A program made the position numbers and the translations under genes. Shown here one piece after another: positions 43,801 through 58,800 of a DNA stretch of 64,000 nt. Location of the stretch: NCBI RefSeq assembly GCF_037975245.1, contig NC_092567.1, positions 16,671,876 to 16,735,875 of the forward strand, written 5' to 3'. The stretch comes from Apostichopus japonicus (lineage: Eukaryota > Echinodermata > Holothuroidea > Aspidochirotida > Stichopodidae). Positions within the stretch are counted from its first letter, which is position 1. Each line of letters begins with the position of its first letter. The notes beneath the pieces are model-generated. The model saw only the letters and a program-made list of their open reading frames with translations, had not been told where the DNA came from and made no database searches.

Positions 43801-46800
43801 ACTCCATCATATTTTATGATATTTTGCACAATTATGACATGGAAACAATGTCTTGCAACCCAGAAAAGACAAGATGACTGGGAAATTAGCCATGTCAACC
43901 TGTAACACCGTGAGGGACATTGTTAACATACTTTACCTATTCAATGTCTGTATTCCTTGTGAAATACTGTAACGAAAGAAGATACTATTTGGTTCCTTTA
44001 ATTACAGTAGTTATTCCAAGTTCCCTTGAAATTTGACTTAACACACCCGTTTCTTGCACAAAAAAAAGAAAAAAAAGTCAAAAATGAGATAAATTTATAA
44101 TACACATTGATGTAATCATGAACAAAATGTTTTACAAACCAATTGCAGAAGTTAAATAAATATAAATTTTCATTTTCATTTTTGCTCTCTCTTTGTGTGA
44201 GTACAAACTACAAAGAAATAGTATATACTATTGATTATTGTCATTCTTGCTTCTTGTGGTTACAGTATGTTGAGTTTATGCATTCTGCCATTCTGTTCCT
44301 TCAAGAAAATCAATATAAATTTTTTGAATTCAAATTATTAAACATTAACCAATGGTTCTGACAGCATCAAGAAAACAGACTACTTCTGAATGCCTTCCAA
44401 ACTGTTTAGTCTCATTGAATCTGAGGTCGTTAAAACCTTAGTTTCAGAGTTGTTGGTGTTTGTAGAGTTCTGATTTTTTTTCTGCTGTTTGTTGTGGTTT
44501 TGTGTTCATGCTAAATATTACTATTGCTTTACTGCATGAAATTTCATCTAAAGTTTTCATTTCAGAGTTTCTCCAGAAGAATTGATGTTTTATTTATTTT
44601 TACCTTCCTTTTAGTTTTCTTCTTTGAAAGTCTTGTTTTTCCATCTGAACCAATTCATTATTCCAACTGCACAAAGTGTAAGAATTTCTGTTCTGAATTT
44701 TTTTTTCCTCCCATGGAATAGTAGGCCTACTATATATAAAACTGCTGTTCACATCTTTACAATTGTATAGCAACTTGTACATTTTACATATATTGCATTT
44801 TGCCATGTGATAACTGCATAAATTATTCCCTGCATATCTATCCTGTCTAAATCATCTCTTTCCATCCAGCAAAAAATCACATTTTCTTAATAAGCTGTGC
44901 TTTCCCCCAAATGTTTACCCCTTGGCAAAGACTGAGCAAATTAGAATTTTTGTCAACGGCAATTTCCATGGTAATGGAAGGACGTTTGCCTTAATTATAC
45001 CACATTTCATACATTTGTATCACTAACATTTTAACAAATGTCACCATAGTATTGCTTTGAATACAAGCTTTCATGGCCATATCTTTGTACATGTATGCAT
45101 ACCTTGAATAGTACTATCTAGCAATAAAAAAGAAAAGAAGAAAAAAATGTCCCTTCCCATTGGCTAGACTGTATCCTGGAAGTAAACTTTGCTTGAACCA
45201 GAGTTTGACTAACAAGCCCTATAGCTGCCAGGTTCTGGCTAAACTGTCTTCAGATATCAATGCATAGTTGGTTGTATCAGTACTGTGCTGTATACTTCTG
45301 TTTTACTAAGTTAAACAGGAAGTGGAGTATTGATCGTAGAGACTTCAACTGGGACTATCCATAGGCTTATTGCTGGAGGTCTAGTTCATGTTAATAAAGA
45401 GGTTCAATAGCATTATAGTCACACTCCAAAAAACACCAACAAAACAGCAAGCAATGCACTTAATAACACTCAAACTATACTTATCACTCTTTATTTATTA
45501 AATTGTAACCACTCAAGTAACCTTTGACCTCAAATGTTGCATTTTAATTTGATCAATATTAACTTTGTGGCCTTCCTTTACTGTTGGATGTACATGGTAG
45601 GATAGATGAATAGGTTGGTTGAATAGAAAACCAGCTTTGGGGGGTGATAGCAGTTTATCATTTTTACCTGTTTTGGTGGTAATTATTCCTTTTTCAGTTA
45701 TAATGCAAGTAGAAGTTGATGTCAAGTTTGTCAACAAGTAGTAGTCTGCCTGACAACTTCCACATGGCTCAGGGTTTGGTTGTCTGAACAGAATTTGGTC
45801 GAACTAGCAGACTGCCACCTGAAAAATTTGCCCTGGCCTAGATGTAATTTGTCCTAAGTATTTAGTTAGTTAGAAACACAATCATTTACTTGATTTAAAA
45901 CACTCCCCTCTCTCTCCTGTCTCCCTTCTGCATACATTGTGCACTGAAATCAACCTATCCTTCAATGTCCTTATAAGGGTCATTGCTATTGGTCAGCATG
46001 ATTACTTTAATATAAGTTAGCTTAAAGTATTAACGTACTGTAGGTGGGTAGGCTAGTATTGAATTGATAAACTTAGGTCAAGGTAAGTGGAATATTTATG
46101 CGTTAGTGTTTATGTTGTCTATTGTTCCGCCAAAATTTGATGACCGAGGTTACAGGTTTACCAGTAAGTGTCATAAACAATATACAGGATGCCGCACTCC
46201 TAACAGCTACTGTATTCGACCTTGACTGATATACCTTACAGTAGGCTACATACAGTACGTAATTAATGAACATGTTAATTAGACAGTAATAAATATACAC
46301 CTTAATTAGACAAGTCTCTATCGCCGGAGTTCATCGGGGGGGGGGGGGCTCATCTGAAAACAGGTGAGTTCAGATTTAATTTATCTAGAGACGGTAATTA
46401 ATTGCTCTCATGGTATGTTCCAGTAAACAAGTGATTATTTACGTGTATGACCTTTTTAAATGACCTTTTGTCTGGAGGCCATCAAGGCTTTAATACAGTT
46501 GATAGTCTGGTTAGGTCATGGTTCATCCTACTGTAGATGGCAGTGTTCTCACAGTTCAGTAGCATTTGTCCCTTCTATCACTGTAACTTGTCATTCAGCC
46601 TCTGAAGCAGGGACGTAGCCAGGGGGGGAGCAGGGGAGCGACCGCTCCCCCCCTTTCAGTGTCTATTTTTTTTTTTAAACTGTCGTTTTTTTAGCATGGT
46701 ATTTTGTCAGTGCTCTTTTGATCTTGAATACTCGTCAGCCCCGTTAACTCGATTGTAATCGTAGTAACATTCACGCCTACTGATTCAACTACTTACTTAG

Positions 46801-49800
46801 TTTGGCAGATGCAATTAGCTAAATTTAGCTTATAGCCAATTACAAGCCTACAGTTGGCCACTGCATAATAAAATACATATTGCCTACCTAACCGCACTCT
46901 TTGGAATGTCACGAACTGTATGCACAACAACGTCGACAACGTTCGTTCAATGAGTCGTCCTAAGTTGTTGCACGAACAGCATGTTATAAAGCTAAGCTAG
47001 CAATCGTACGTGATACGCACTTCCTATAAATAATTGTTACCCTGCTAATACACTGCGATAACGATATTTGTTTTTAGGCCACTGCATTTCTGGCTGTATT
47101 ACAAAATATGAAAGTTTATATTGTCCATCAGTTAAGTTCGTCAAATGTATTAAAGTCCAGACATTGGACAATAAACAAGAATCATCCTACTGGAAAACTT
47201 GTAAAAGAGCACTATGTTTGTCTTTCTGATATATTATGTTAAAGAACATGTAAAAGAATTTAAACAGGGAACAAAATCTGCTGATAATGATATCATATGA
47301 TCAGGGCGTAGCCAGTATGTAGCACGATAGTTTCATTCAACACTCTACCCGCCGAAAAAGACTATAGGATCCGATCTTGTCAGTTTTGTAACATGCAGTT
47401 TAGAACCCGTTTACGCAGATAATATTTCAGTTGAGAACATTCCACAGTCAAATAAGCCTATCGTTGATTAACAGACTTTATATATAGAGCTGCAGCACTT
47501 TGTTGCCTGTTGTTGTCACGATCGGCGTTCCAAGTTCCAAAACAGCCTTTTCGATAAACATTTACTAGCTACAGTTTCATCAAAGACAATTACTGGCAAT
47601 GGTTGTACCAAAGACATTTCTGGCCTATCTTTGTATCTACAAGTATCAGAAGTTGAAAAGTAAGACTACTAAGACGGGGGGGGGGGGGGGGGGGGAGAGC
47701 GTTGATGGAGTGATGTGTATACGCAAATAAGATAATGCAATAAGATTTATAAAGGGTACTAAATATCAGGCTGCATTAGTCCAATCGAATTTCTGCAAAG
47801 TGCCCAGATTAAAAGTGCTTCCGCCGCCCTTGTGTACCTTGCTAATTTTAATACATTATGTATTATTGAATTACGTACTATTTTAACTTGTTTGTTTTGG
47901 GGTTTAAAAGTGATATTGAATGAGGTTCCTCAAGTTAGCAAGAGGCCAGGGAACCAGAATGAACATTCGGGAAGGGCTGTTTCCTGCCATCTGGGGGGTT
48001 TGTAAAACCAAAAATTTTCTTGTAGGCTCCGCGCCAACTGATGGTGGCGCTCCGCTCAGATAGTCGTGCCTACAACTTTGAAAATCCATATCAATCGCAA
48101 AAAGTGCTCCCCCCCTTTCAAATTCCTGGCTACGTCGCTGCTCTGAAGAAGATCCTGCTAGAATTGAAACGTCAGGCCCTATCCCTTTTACACACAGTTA
48201 AGTAAGTCTGTAAGTTCTGCTTCTTGTAAACAGTGGTGTGGTGATCTGAATTTTTTATAAATTCATGGCACTGGATGTTTTATATGAGAAACCATTTAAC
48301 ATAGTAATTAACTGAGTTTGAAGTAAACCATTGTAGCATTGGTAGCCTACAGTGCAGTAAGATACTAATCATTGTTATGAAGCCCTACTTATGTACTTAG
48401 TGTACAGTTGTTAACAAGGTGTACATACAGTAACTTGGTCTGTATCAAAACTGCTTCTATACTGTAGCAGTGTTCGATACACGTTACAAAACAGATCAAG
48501 ATAAAGCTGTTTTTATGTAGTACCCAGACCTGGCTAGATATGGTGTTGTTGTATGTCTATGAAACTGTTGCTTAATAGACCTGTTTGTACTACAAACATG
48601 TGTATACATGTCAGACCGTTCAACTTCTATGTGTAATATTGTTTTGCGGTGCTGTTTGAGTGGCTCTGTACATAGCTATCTGTATGTGTTTGATAAAGTC
48701 TCAATATGTTTGGATGTATCAGCATCTCATACAGTATCAGTGTGCATGTACATGTATTGTTTTAGTCTGATCAAAATGCAATCTTTTGAGTCCTCGGTAT
48801 GGTTTTTAATTTAGCCGTCCGAAAATGGAGTCACTAGAAAATGAAGCCCGAGAATAAATAGCTTTTTAAGGAAGACCTTACAAGAAATCTTGGTGGAATG
48901 TTAAACCAGAAGCAATGTTCACACACCTGTACACCTACAGCACATGTACTGAACATCTATGGGTTATGTACATGTGCATGCGAATTAGGCTACAGTGTAG
49001 GCCTAAGTCAGTCAGTACATGGCGGTGTTGCAGGCTTAGCTTTATACAGTTTCTTTGAATGTGGTGTTGGCCTAACTGTAAATAATTGTGAAATGTGACA
49101 GACTTGCAATTTTATATTACGGATAATTTTACTATAAAGCAAGTTCATCACATTTTAATATATATAAATTTATATAATAATATATATTTTAATTTATATT
49201 GTAATATTATGGATATTATTGTGACATACTGTATGATACACATCTGTCCACACATTTTAAATGATACAAGTCTTTTAGCACTGCATATCTCATCTAGTTT
49301 GATTTAAACACAGCGAGGGCTTAATTTATTCTGCAGATGTTCAACAAAAGATACTTATACACGTACTGTTAGGTTCTTATAAAGGGCTGGTTCATGTAGA
49401 TGTCATAAATGTGTGGGTAGCTAGTTAAAAGTTCATGCAAATGTTTACCCTGTGCCTACGTGTGTGTGTACACTAAGAACACAGGGTGATGCAGATTAGC
49501 GTGACAGGCCGGTCTGCACATGTTATATTGTACAATGGTAATGACTTTAATGATGTAGCACCGTCTATGTCAATTAGTAAAACCAATTAGACATGTGGCA
49601 GTGCAGTAATAATTAAATAATCATTAATTATGAATTGCAAGTCTGCATAAAACCTTTAACAGGTGTTGAATGAATGAGCATACATGTATAGACCAGATGG
49701 CTTTGTATGGCACTAGCATACTGTATGGGAGGAGAAGATTGGAGTGGAACGACGGGTGGGGGGGGGGGGGAGACCCGGAAAAAAGGCAAAGGAGCTGATG

Positions 49801-52800
49801 TCTGTTGTGAAAATGAAACAGGTGATGAAGTAATTTGGAATTGAATAGCATAGCTTGTTGTGACCATTATATCATACAGAAGTTATGACAAGAGAAGAAT
49901 CCGTCGTGATATTTTAAGCAATGTTTCCTTCTTTGGTTTATATTCTAAAGATAAAAGATGAAGAACAGTTTAATTGTTTAAGCAGCCATATAATGCCAGT
50001 TCTTCTTGTTGAGAAACTTGAGATACAGGAGTAGGGTGTAAGAGGTGTGAGGTACAGCATGTAAAACATGTATACATGACAAGGAGTTCTTCTTTGTCCA
50101 TCCTTTACACACCCTTCTGAAAGTGGCTCTACTTTTTCTTATCATTCCAGTTACTTGTACCGGTGGTTGTCGGTGTCGGAGCTATCGTCGTTACCATCAT
50201 TCTGGTCAAGATGTTCTCTAACAAGAAGCCGAAAGGGCCACCGAAGACCCTCATCAATTCGGACACCAAAATCCCTCTGGTTTTAGTCGATAGAGAGGTA
50301 ACTATAATTATATGTGTCATGATGCAAGATTACGGTGATCGTATCGGCGCAGTATAACTGGAAATCTGACCGTTAAGGAGTCAGGATACTTAATGCAAGC
50401 CGAGGTTGTTGTACAATGTGAGTAACCAGGAACGACTGAGGAATCAGTGTTGCCAGTTACTAACTAGGGTAAAATGACTGAAAGTTGTGTTAGTGTTTTG
50501 AATGAATAATTCCAGGGTATTGTTTGAATATAGTGATGTTGCATGTTATGAGGTACTGTAGTGGTCCGAGTTATATATTACCAGGGTACTGCTGGAAGTT
50601 TGTTGTTGTAATGATGCTATAAGAGCGTACAACACAACATTTTTGGGAGACCTAGAGTATGGATGTGGTAATAGTTTGACACGTTATGATGATGTACTTG
50701 TGAAATATTACCGGGGGGGGGGGGGACGCAAGGGGTGAGGATACCCGTATATTGTGCCATGTGTAATAGCTGACTCTAAGTCAGGCCAAGGTCCGCCTAA
50801 CTGGAAACTTAACTAATATTTCACTTCAATATCACTAAAAAAAATTGTTTACCAAGGGGCGACTTTACCATCCAGCATAGCATTTTGCAATGTGATACTA
50901 TATAAATTATCCCCCTGATACAGTATATTAACACCATAACTTATGTTAGTTGTAGGGAAAATGTATGGATTTGTAATTTGTTGAATCACTGTTACTTAGG
51001 ACCCAAGAAGCACGAGAGAGGACCTGGGTAAATACATCACGGAAGCAGATGGGAGGATAGCTTTTCTCAGTTTTCAGATAAACTTCTAACTGTCAGATAA
51101 ATCCTTCCACCTGACATCCCCACACACCCCCCCACCCCCCATTTCTCTGAACAATCCGTCATTTTATTTAAAGTTAGCCCTCCAATATATATTGGATATT
51201 CGTTAAACAGTCTCTTCTTCGTTACTGTCACCGTTCACGTGAAATACAATATGGAGGTACCAGTTTAGCTTTAGAGTGACACTTGTTAGCGTTTGTGTGA
51301 TTTACAAGGACATTTCTTTTTGTCAAATTTCAGGAAGTCAGCCATGACACTCGTCTCTTCAAGTTTATGCTGCCATCGAAGGACCATATTCTGGGTCTTC
51401 CTGTCGGTAAGAGTTACTATCAAAGTAGACTCCCTTGCAGGGCTCATTTTAAGCGGTATCGCATCGCACTTTGCGATGCGATTATTTACATTTGCGATGC
51501 AAGATGATACTTTGTATCGCGCAACTGCTACACAACCAAAGGTAGGCCCCTAGACTACACACACCTAGAGTATAGCAGCCTAAAGTCCCAAATAACCACA
51601 AACAGTACTATCACACAGAGCATGATTCATTGGCACGAAATGTTACACTCATATTTACTATTTTATCTGACACTTTTGGAGTTTTGTTTTCGCATTTGAT
51701 TAAAATAATTTACTTGGCCTAGGCCTATGCCTGATCTGACCTACGCGGCTACGCAATAATAATAATATAACGTTACTTTCGCACTCGTACTCCGATCCAC
51801 CGGTGCGGGCTCAGTCTGCATCAAGCTGAAGTTGGCTACCAATAACAGCGGACAATAGCAGCCGCCAATAAGCAATACTAGTGGCGGACAATAGCAGTGG
51901 ATAATAAGCGAGTTGCTGCTATCGGTAGCTAGCTTCGAAATATTTACTTGGGATATGCTTCCACTTTTTTATTGACATCAAAACTGCAAACTATTGTAAC
52001 TGGCAAGCTAGGCGGCAACCTAGTGTGATTGTACCATGGATATACATGATTTCGCGCACTTTTGACGTATTTTAATCAATATCGTGAACATCCTACAATG
52101 AAATTTAAAATCATCACGATTTTTGATATTTGTGTAACTATATATGGGGCCAACGGCGAAATTTGATATATCAACGTTACTGCGCAATATGCCACATCGT
52201 GAATGCCTGCATAATTGCATTCCCTCTAAAAGTGGAAAGATATGTTTGAAACTTTCTTCTGAGAGTTGAGTCAATATTTCCAAAGAGGGAGACCCCCGAC
52301 CCCAGTGCCAGGGATACATTTATGGCATTATCTTTATCGTGCAGCGCACATGCACAGAAAAAAAAATTGCTAACCATTTTTACCAAACTGCTAATCAATT
52401 CAGGATTTTGATTAGCAGTACTGCTAAGCAAATTGAAAAATCTAAAATGAACCCTGCTCCCTTGTAGGATAATGTAATATAGGATGCCAGCAAACTAGAT
52501 ATCTCAAGATAGCATATTAAAGCATTGAAGATTAACCACCATTGTCACTGTTTTAAACCCTGTCTACCTATCAAACATTTGCCTTAAGCAGTTTAAACCT
52601 TAATCAATGCTTTCTTCATTATTTCGATATATTTCTATATTTACTTCACTCCTCTCTTACCTGTCGCCTTAACCTAGATGCAAATCTATCTACCCCAGCC
52701 TAATTAACTGGTAACATTCTACGCCCCCAATGACCCCAGCCTAATTTACTGGGAACACTCTGTGCCCCCAATGACCCCAGCCTAATTAACTGGTAACATT

Positions 52801-55800
52801 CTGCGCCCCCAATGACCACAGTCTAATTAACTGGTAATTTTCTATGCCCCCAATGACCCTATCTAAGGTCACTGACCGCCTCCCTCCTTCCAAATCTGCC
52901 ATACAACTGCCTTAGACAATTGTTTTCCAATTGGAATATCAATCTTCAATTTCACGCTTGGCATTTACGTTCTTTTTGGCTTTTTGGAGAAGTCAGGGAG
53001 AAGTTCCATTGATTCCAAAAACTATAATAATTTCTGTAATATTAGCTTGCAGTCATGTAATGTTTGTCACTATATTTGTTCTTTAAATACATGAAAGTTT
53101 TATGACTTTGTTCGTTTTTTCCTTTGGACTGCTGAAACATAAATCTGCAAGATTGTAATGTGGTCAAATCTAGTTGCCTGGCAGATCCAAGCAGTCTGAA
53201 AATTGTTTATTGTTGACTCGTTACTTGTGTAACAGATGACAGACTCAGTTGTAATATTTCAAGGTACTGACAGTACGATCATTTCGGAACCTTTAGCATA
53301 ATTAGAAAACGTGATTTTCATACTGCTCCAAATGTTGTTACTAGAAGTGCTTCACTGTGTGATATCAAACGAACAGTGTTTTATTAGGTATTCTCGCAAC
53401 AATTGGACACTTAAGTGGTCTATAGAACTAAAAGTACAGTTGTCACTACAAGTGCTATCCAACCCTGACATACCAGTGTCTTAGAGCAGGGGTGGGCAAC
53501 CTACGGCCCGCGGGCCACATGCGGCCCTCCAGTGATTTTTTTTGCTGCCTGTGAGATGAATCATGAAAAAAAGAAAAAAATCAATCTATTTACATCATCA
53601 CAAAAACGAGCTAGCTGCTTAGAATTTATCGGCACTAATGATGCTGTCAGGTATGCCTACTGTATTATCCCCATTAATTATCAACTGTACTGTATTGAGA
53701 TTATGTTTTTGTGAATAAAGATTAAGAACACACAGCTATTGCTTGAAAGTCCTCGGAATCAAAGGTTTGAAATCAACAGTGGGTTGTTGGTTAGGTGAGG
53801 CCCAGTCAAATTTTCACTCCTTATATCTGGCCCATTCATTCAAAAAGGTTGCCCATCCCTGCCTTAGAGTATACTCCCAACGAGTGGATACTACTAACGT
53901 GAGGTCACGATCAATGGAAATCATCTACTGAGTGCTACTAAATTCTTCTACCTTATAGTATGTCTTGTGACTCAAGAGTCACCGTTGTAGATATTTATCG
54001 ACTTTTCATCCACATTTTACAGGACAGCACATCTACTTGACGACGAGGATTGACGGTAAATTGGTGGTGCGACCTTACACACCCGTAACCAGTGATGATA
54101 ACAAAGGTTACATGGACCTTGTCATCAAGGTAAGATCTCTTACCACTCTGCTACCACCGCGACAACCTGTGTGTTGGGGTCGTGTGATTTGACTGTCGCC
54201 ATATATCAGACATGAGCTTTTCCTGGATTTCGCGGAATATCCGTGATTTCTTTTATGCCTCGGGGACAAAAACTATTATCCTAACACACTGTAGCATACG
54301 CCAACTGGAGCCTATACCACAATTTTTGCAAAGTTCTGTGAATTTTTTTTACCTTGTTTATTCAATGTGTCCATGGGTATGGCTCCAGGATTACCTCACT
54401 GATAATACTATTCTACTGAGAGATAGCCATTCGTACAGAACTAGATCTAGCTGCTCTAATAATGTTTTACTTGCTCCAGTTAGATCTGGGAATGGTAAAA
54501 GGTCCTTTAAATGTTCTGGAGGCAGGTTGTTGAACAGTCTTCCCCCAAATTTGAAATGCTTGCCAAATGTTAATATCGTTAAATTGAAAAAAACGAATTG
54601 ATTGATGTCAGAGGACCCAATATATATATTTATGTATGCAAATATATATAGATGTATATATAAATATATTTATGTATATTTATTTATTTATTCATTCATT
54701 CATTCTTTTATACTTATATATTTAATCAATTTATTGTTGCTTTAGGTATATTTTAAGAATGTCCATCCCAAGTTTCCAGACGGTGGTAAGATGTCGCAGT
54801 ATTTAGAGGGTATGACCATCGGTGATGCGATTGATGTCAGAGGACCCAATGGTTTGCTGGTCTATGAAGGCCAGGGTAAGTAGCAAACTACTACTGTAGC
54901 AGCTGGTTTGAGAAGTATCTGTCTGTAATGTATGCACCCCTGGTCTATCCGTTATATGAAGTCACATAACATATAGTCATTAGACCATCCTCTCTGTCTG
55001 CATTTGCCAGCCTGTGATATGCAACCCTCTACTTTAATGCTTTTAGCTTCAGGGTCCAAGGAATATAGAGTGTTCATTACGGTAGCTGATACATATATAT
55101 ATAACCCTGGCAGGCCCAGGTTCAAATCCCGGTGGAGGCTGTAATTTGTTTTCACTATTCTGTATTTTCCAACTCACTACAATTTCAATTATATACATAT
55201 AGTCTGATGATTGCTCAATGCATGAAACTCTGAGTAACAGCTACAAGTGTTCCACTAGTCTCAAGTAGTCTCAACCTATATATACGTATAGATACAGGTT
55301 TAGGACTGTATCTGGTAGCATATTTACTGTTTTTGCTGAGTTTGAATTTTTCATCGGTATAGACTGGAAGTCTGATCAAGTACGTTAAGTTCTTTCCACC
55401 CACAAACCTGTGTCCTATTTCAGTTGTCAAGTGACAGTGTATGTTTAGAAGTCTACCAGTGACTTTCATTTAATCTGGTGTTGATTGGGGTGTGGGTTAA
55501 GTTGTTACAGTAGTTCTCTCGTGTTGACGATCATATTAGTTCCAATCTGTGACGTCTCTACCAGCCTATGCGTCGGCTGCTTTAGGACGACGTCATTTGG
55601 AATGTGTCATTCCGAGTGGATTTTCGAAGGCCATGGATGGAAATATCCAGAAGTACTTTTACTCAGTGAAATCTTGTACGATTCATTTATCAAACTCTGC
55701 GGGCCATTCAGATGGCTTTTGAGGGAAACGGAAAGTTCATTGTGCCAGTCTCACCGGTAACGGGCGAGAGTAAAATCAGAACGGATCTAATATACAAAAA

Positions 55801-58800
55801 TTACCGTTTTACCGGCATGTCACTCCAGCAGACTAACTGAGGTGGTTTTAATTAGTTTCGTTCATGCAGTAACAGCATCTTAACTCCAGTTGTAACTAAA
55901 GATGATGCTATTGTGGTGTAATGTTATAGTGGGGTCGTGGTTGAAATGTCTTGTAATAGAAAAGGGGGTTGTAAGATGGGGTGGGGGTGGGGGAAGGGTT
56001 GTTGTGATTCCATCTAGAGCTGATTGAACTCTAAAAGTATTATCTAGGTACCCACCGTGAACAGGATGTATATTGTTGGTCATAGCACAACTATTGGTGT
56101 CTAGTTTCTTCATGAGCAGATGTACAAGATGTCGATAAACAAAACCAATTAAGCCTTCATCAGTATGCAATCAATATATATAACAAGTTAGGTCAATGTT
56201 GCTGCACACAATTCAATTAAAGTAGCCACTAAATGATATATTCCTCGTTTTGGTTAGTTAAAGGTATCAATCATTTTTTGTGTTTTTTCATCAGGAAAAT
56301 TCAAAATCTGTGCTGAAAAGAGAGCAGAACCGAAAGAAAAGATTGCTACGAATATTGGACTCATTGCAGGAGGAACAGGTTTGTTAGATTCCATTACGTG
56401 ATATAACTGACAGTGTTACAAGCATGTAAGATTCCATTACATGAAATAACGAACAGTGTTACAAGTATGTCAGAGTCCCAATAACATTAATAAATGACAG
56501 CATTACAGGTATGTTAGATTCCATTACAAGAAATAACTGACAGTGTTTCAAGTATATTAAAGCCCAATAACATGAATAACTGACAGTGTTACAAGTATGT
56601 TAGATTCCATTACAAGAAATAACTGACAGTGTTTCAAGTATATTAAAGCCCAATAACATGAATAACTGACAGTGTTACAGGTATGTTAGATTCCATTACA
56701 TGAATAACTGACAGTGTTACAGGTACATGAAATAACCGACAGTGTAACAGGTATGTAAGATTCCATTACATGAAATAACTGACAGTGTTTCAAATATATT
56801 AAGGCCCAATAACATGAATAACTGACAGTGTTACAAGAATGTTAGATTCCATTACATGAAATAACTGATATTGTTCAAGTATATTAAAGCCCAATAACAT
56901 GAATAACTGACAGTGTTACAGGTATGTTAGATTCCCCATAATATCATAAAATGATGTTAACAGGGTTGTAAGAGATTACCAATTACATGACTGATTGTGT
57001 ATCGTTTTGTTTTGACATACCACTTACAGAATGGAGGTGGAGACAGTTACATTAGATAAATTTACAAAAGATATGGGGCTTGGGGGGGGGGCTGGGGAGG
57101 ACAGTGTTTGTTAGATTACCAATTACATGAATAACGGTGTAACATGTAACTGTTTCATTACCTATTACAAAATGGAGAGGAGAAGTGGGGGCAGGGTTTA
57201 TTAAACTTCCAGTTACATGACTGGTGGTAGGTATTTAAGTATAAGAGTTATGCAGTGAATATAATGGTGATAGGTAATTAAGTATAAGAGATATGCAGTG
57301 AATATGTGGTGATAGGTAATTAAGTATAAGAGTTATGCAGTGAATACGTGGTCTTACAGAATGACTTAAAGTCGGAGAAACCTGAACGCTTCTCAAACCA
57401 ATACTTGAGACTTCACATTTAAATATAGATGACCATCTTGATTATGTTTCCAATTTTGGTACGTCTTTTTTCCCTGTAGGCATTACCCCCATGCTACAGC
57501 TAATCCGTCAAATCTTTAAGGATCCTGATGATAATTCCAACTGTTGGCTTCTCTTTGCTAACCAGGTAAGTAACCATTACTTTGCATCTTCTTCCCAGAG
57601 CCATCCCTGAGACAACATGAAATGTTTCTTCCCTCCCAGAAAACGTTATCATTAGCTGATAAGTATGCATTAAAGGCATTGAAGACTCGCACCAAACCGT
57701 GTGCGGCCATCTGAAAAAGTTAACTTTCCATTGCTTGCAAGTGACGTTGTGTTTGTGTCGCTACAAAATGCAGACAGTACAGTAATGAAACGTGATACCT
57801 TGTTATCTTTAGCTGGACCTGAGATGTCCATCGCTGTATTGTTTGTACACTGTGCTGTGGGTATTGACCGCAGTTGTATGTACTGACTGTACACTAGCGT
57901 CTAATTACCGACGGTAGCAAGCTGTGTGTGTGTATTTTCTGGGATCGATGGCGGTGTCTAACACTTCTGTTACACCTCATTCGAAACTAGGTCAGATTAC
58001 CGGCATTAAACGTTTCTTTTTGCGCGAGTCTTCACACCTTTTAATACTCATATATGTGTAGTTAGTTCTCATGGGTATTAGCAGAGAGAACCTTGCGACC
58101 CTATTGACAGCTACTAGTACATTTATTAATTTTTTTTCTTCTAGTTGTTTTTGAGGGTTTTCTTTTTTATCCCAATAATGATTTGTCATAATCCCCTTTT
58201 TAACCACAGCAGACATAAATCATATTTTCCTTAAGTACTTGTCCTAAATTGTGCAGCTGTTTTTGCTAAGATATGAATATCCATCGCTACAATTTAATGT
58301 CGGGGAATTCTGCGTCGATGTGCGAGCTATTTCAAAGTCAACCTTCTTTTTCATTTCCGCTTGGCTTGTAGACGGAGAACGACATTCTGCTGAGAGAAGA
58401 GCTGGAGGAGATTGCGAGGGAACACCCGACAAGGATGAAACTCTGGTATACTCTAGACAGACCCGAGGAGGGTAAGTTTAATAGATAAAACTATGTGTAA
58501 AAATAAGTTGGCCTGAGGTTTCGATCCTAGCAGGATCTTCTTCAAAGGCTAAATGACAAGTAACAGTAACAGAAGGGACAAAAACACACACAGAATACAG
58601 ACAGGTTAATGAGCATGGTGAACACAAAGAGATAGATGTAAGGGGATTAGTAGACAAGGGATTGAGAGAAGAAAGAAAGAAACCAACAGTGGAAGAGGAG
58701 AGGTAGGAGATAAGCAGTGGAGGGACAAAGATAGGATTAAAGGAAGGGGGGTAGGGAATAAACTGGAGAAGGACTTTGTCCTTCTCCAGTTTATCCTACT

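Noticed and set aside
45513-45737. 74-aa minus-strand frame that looks protein-like ([20 protein letters not shown])
   Set aside because: Possibly a retroelement scrap, but I recognise no domain or flanking element, so it is not annotated.
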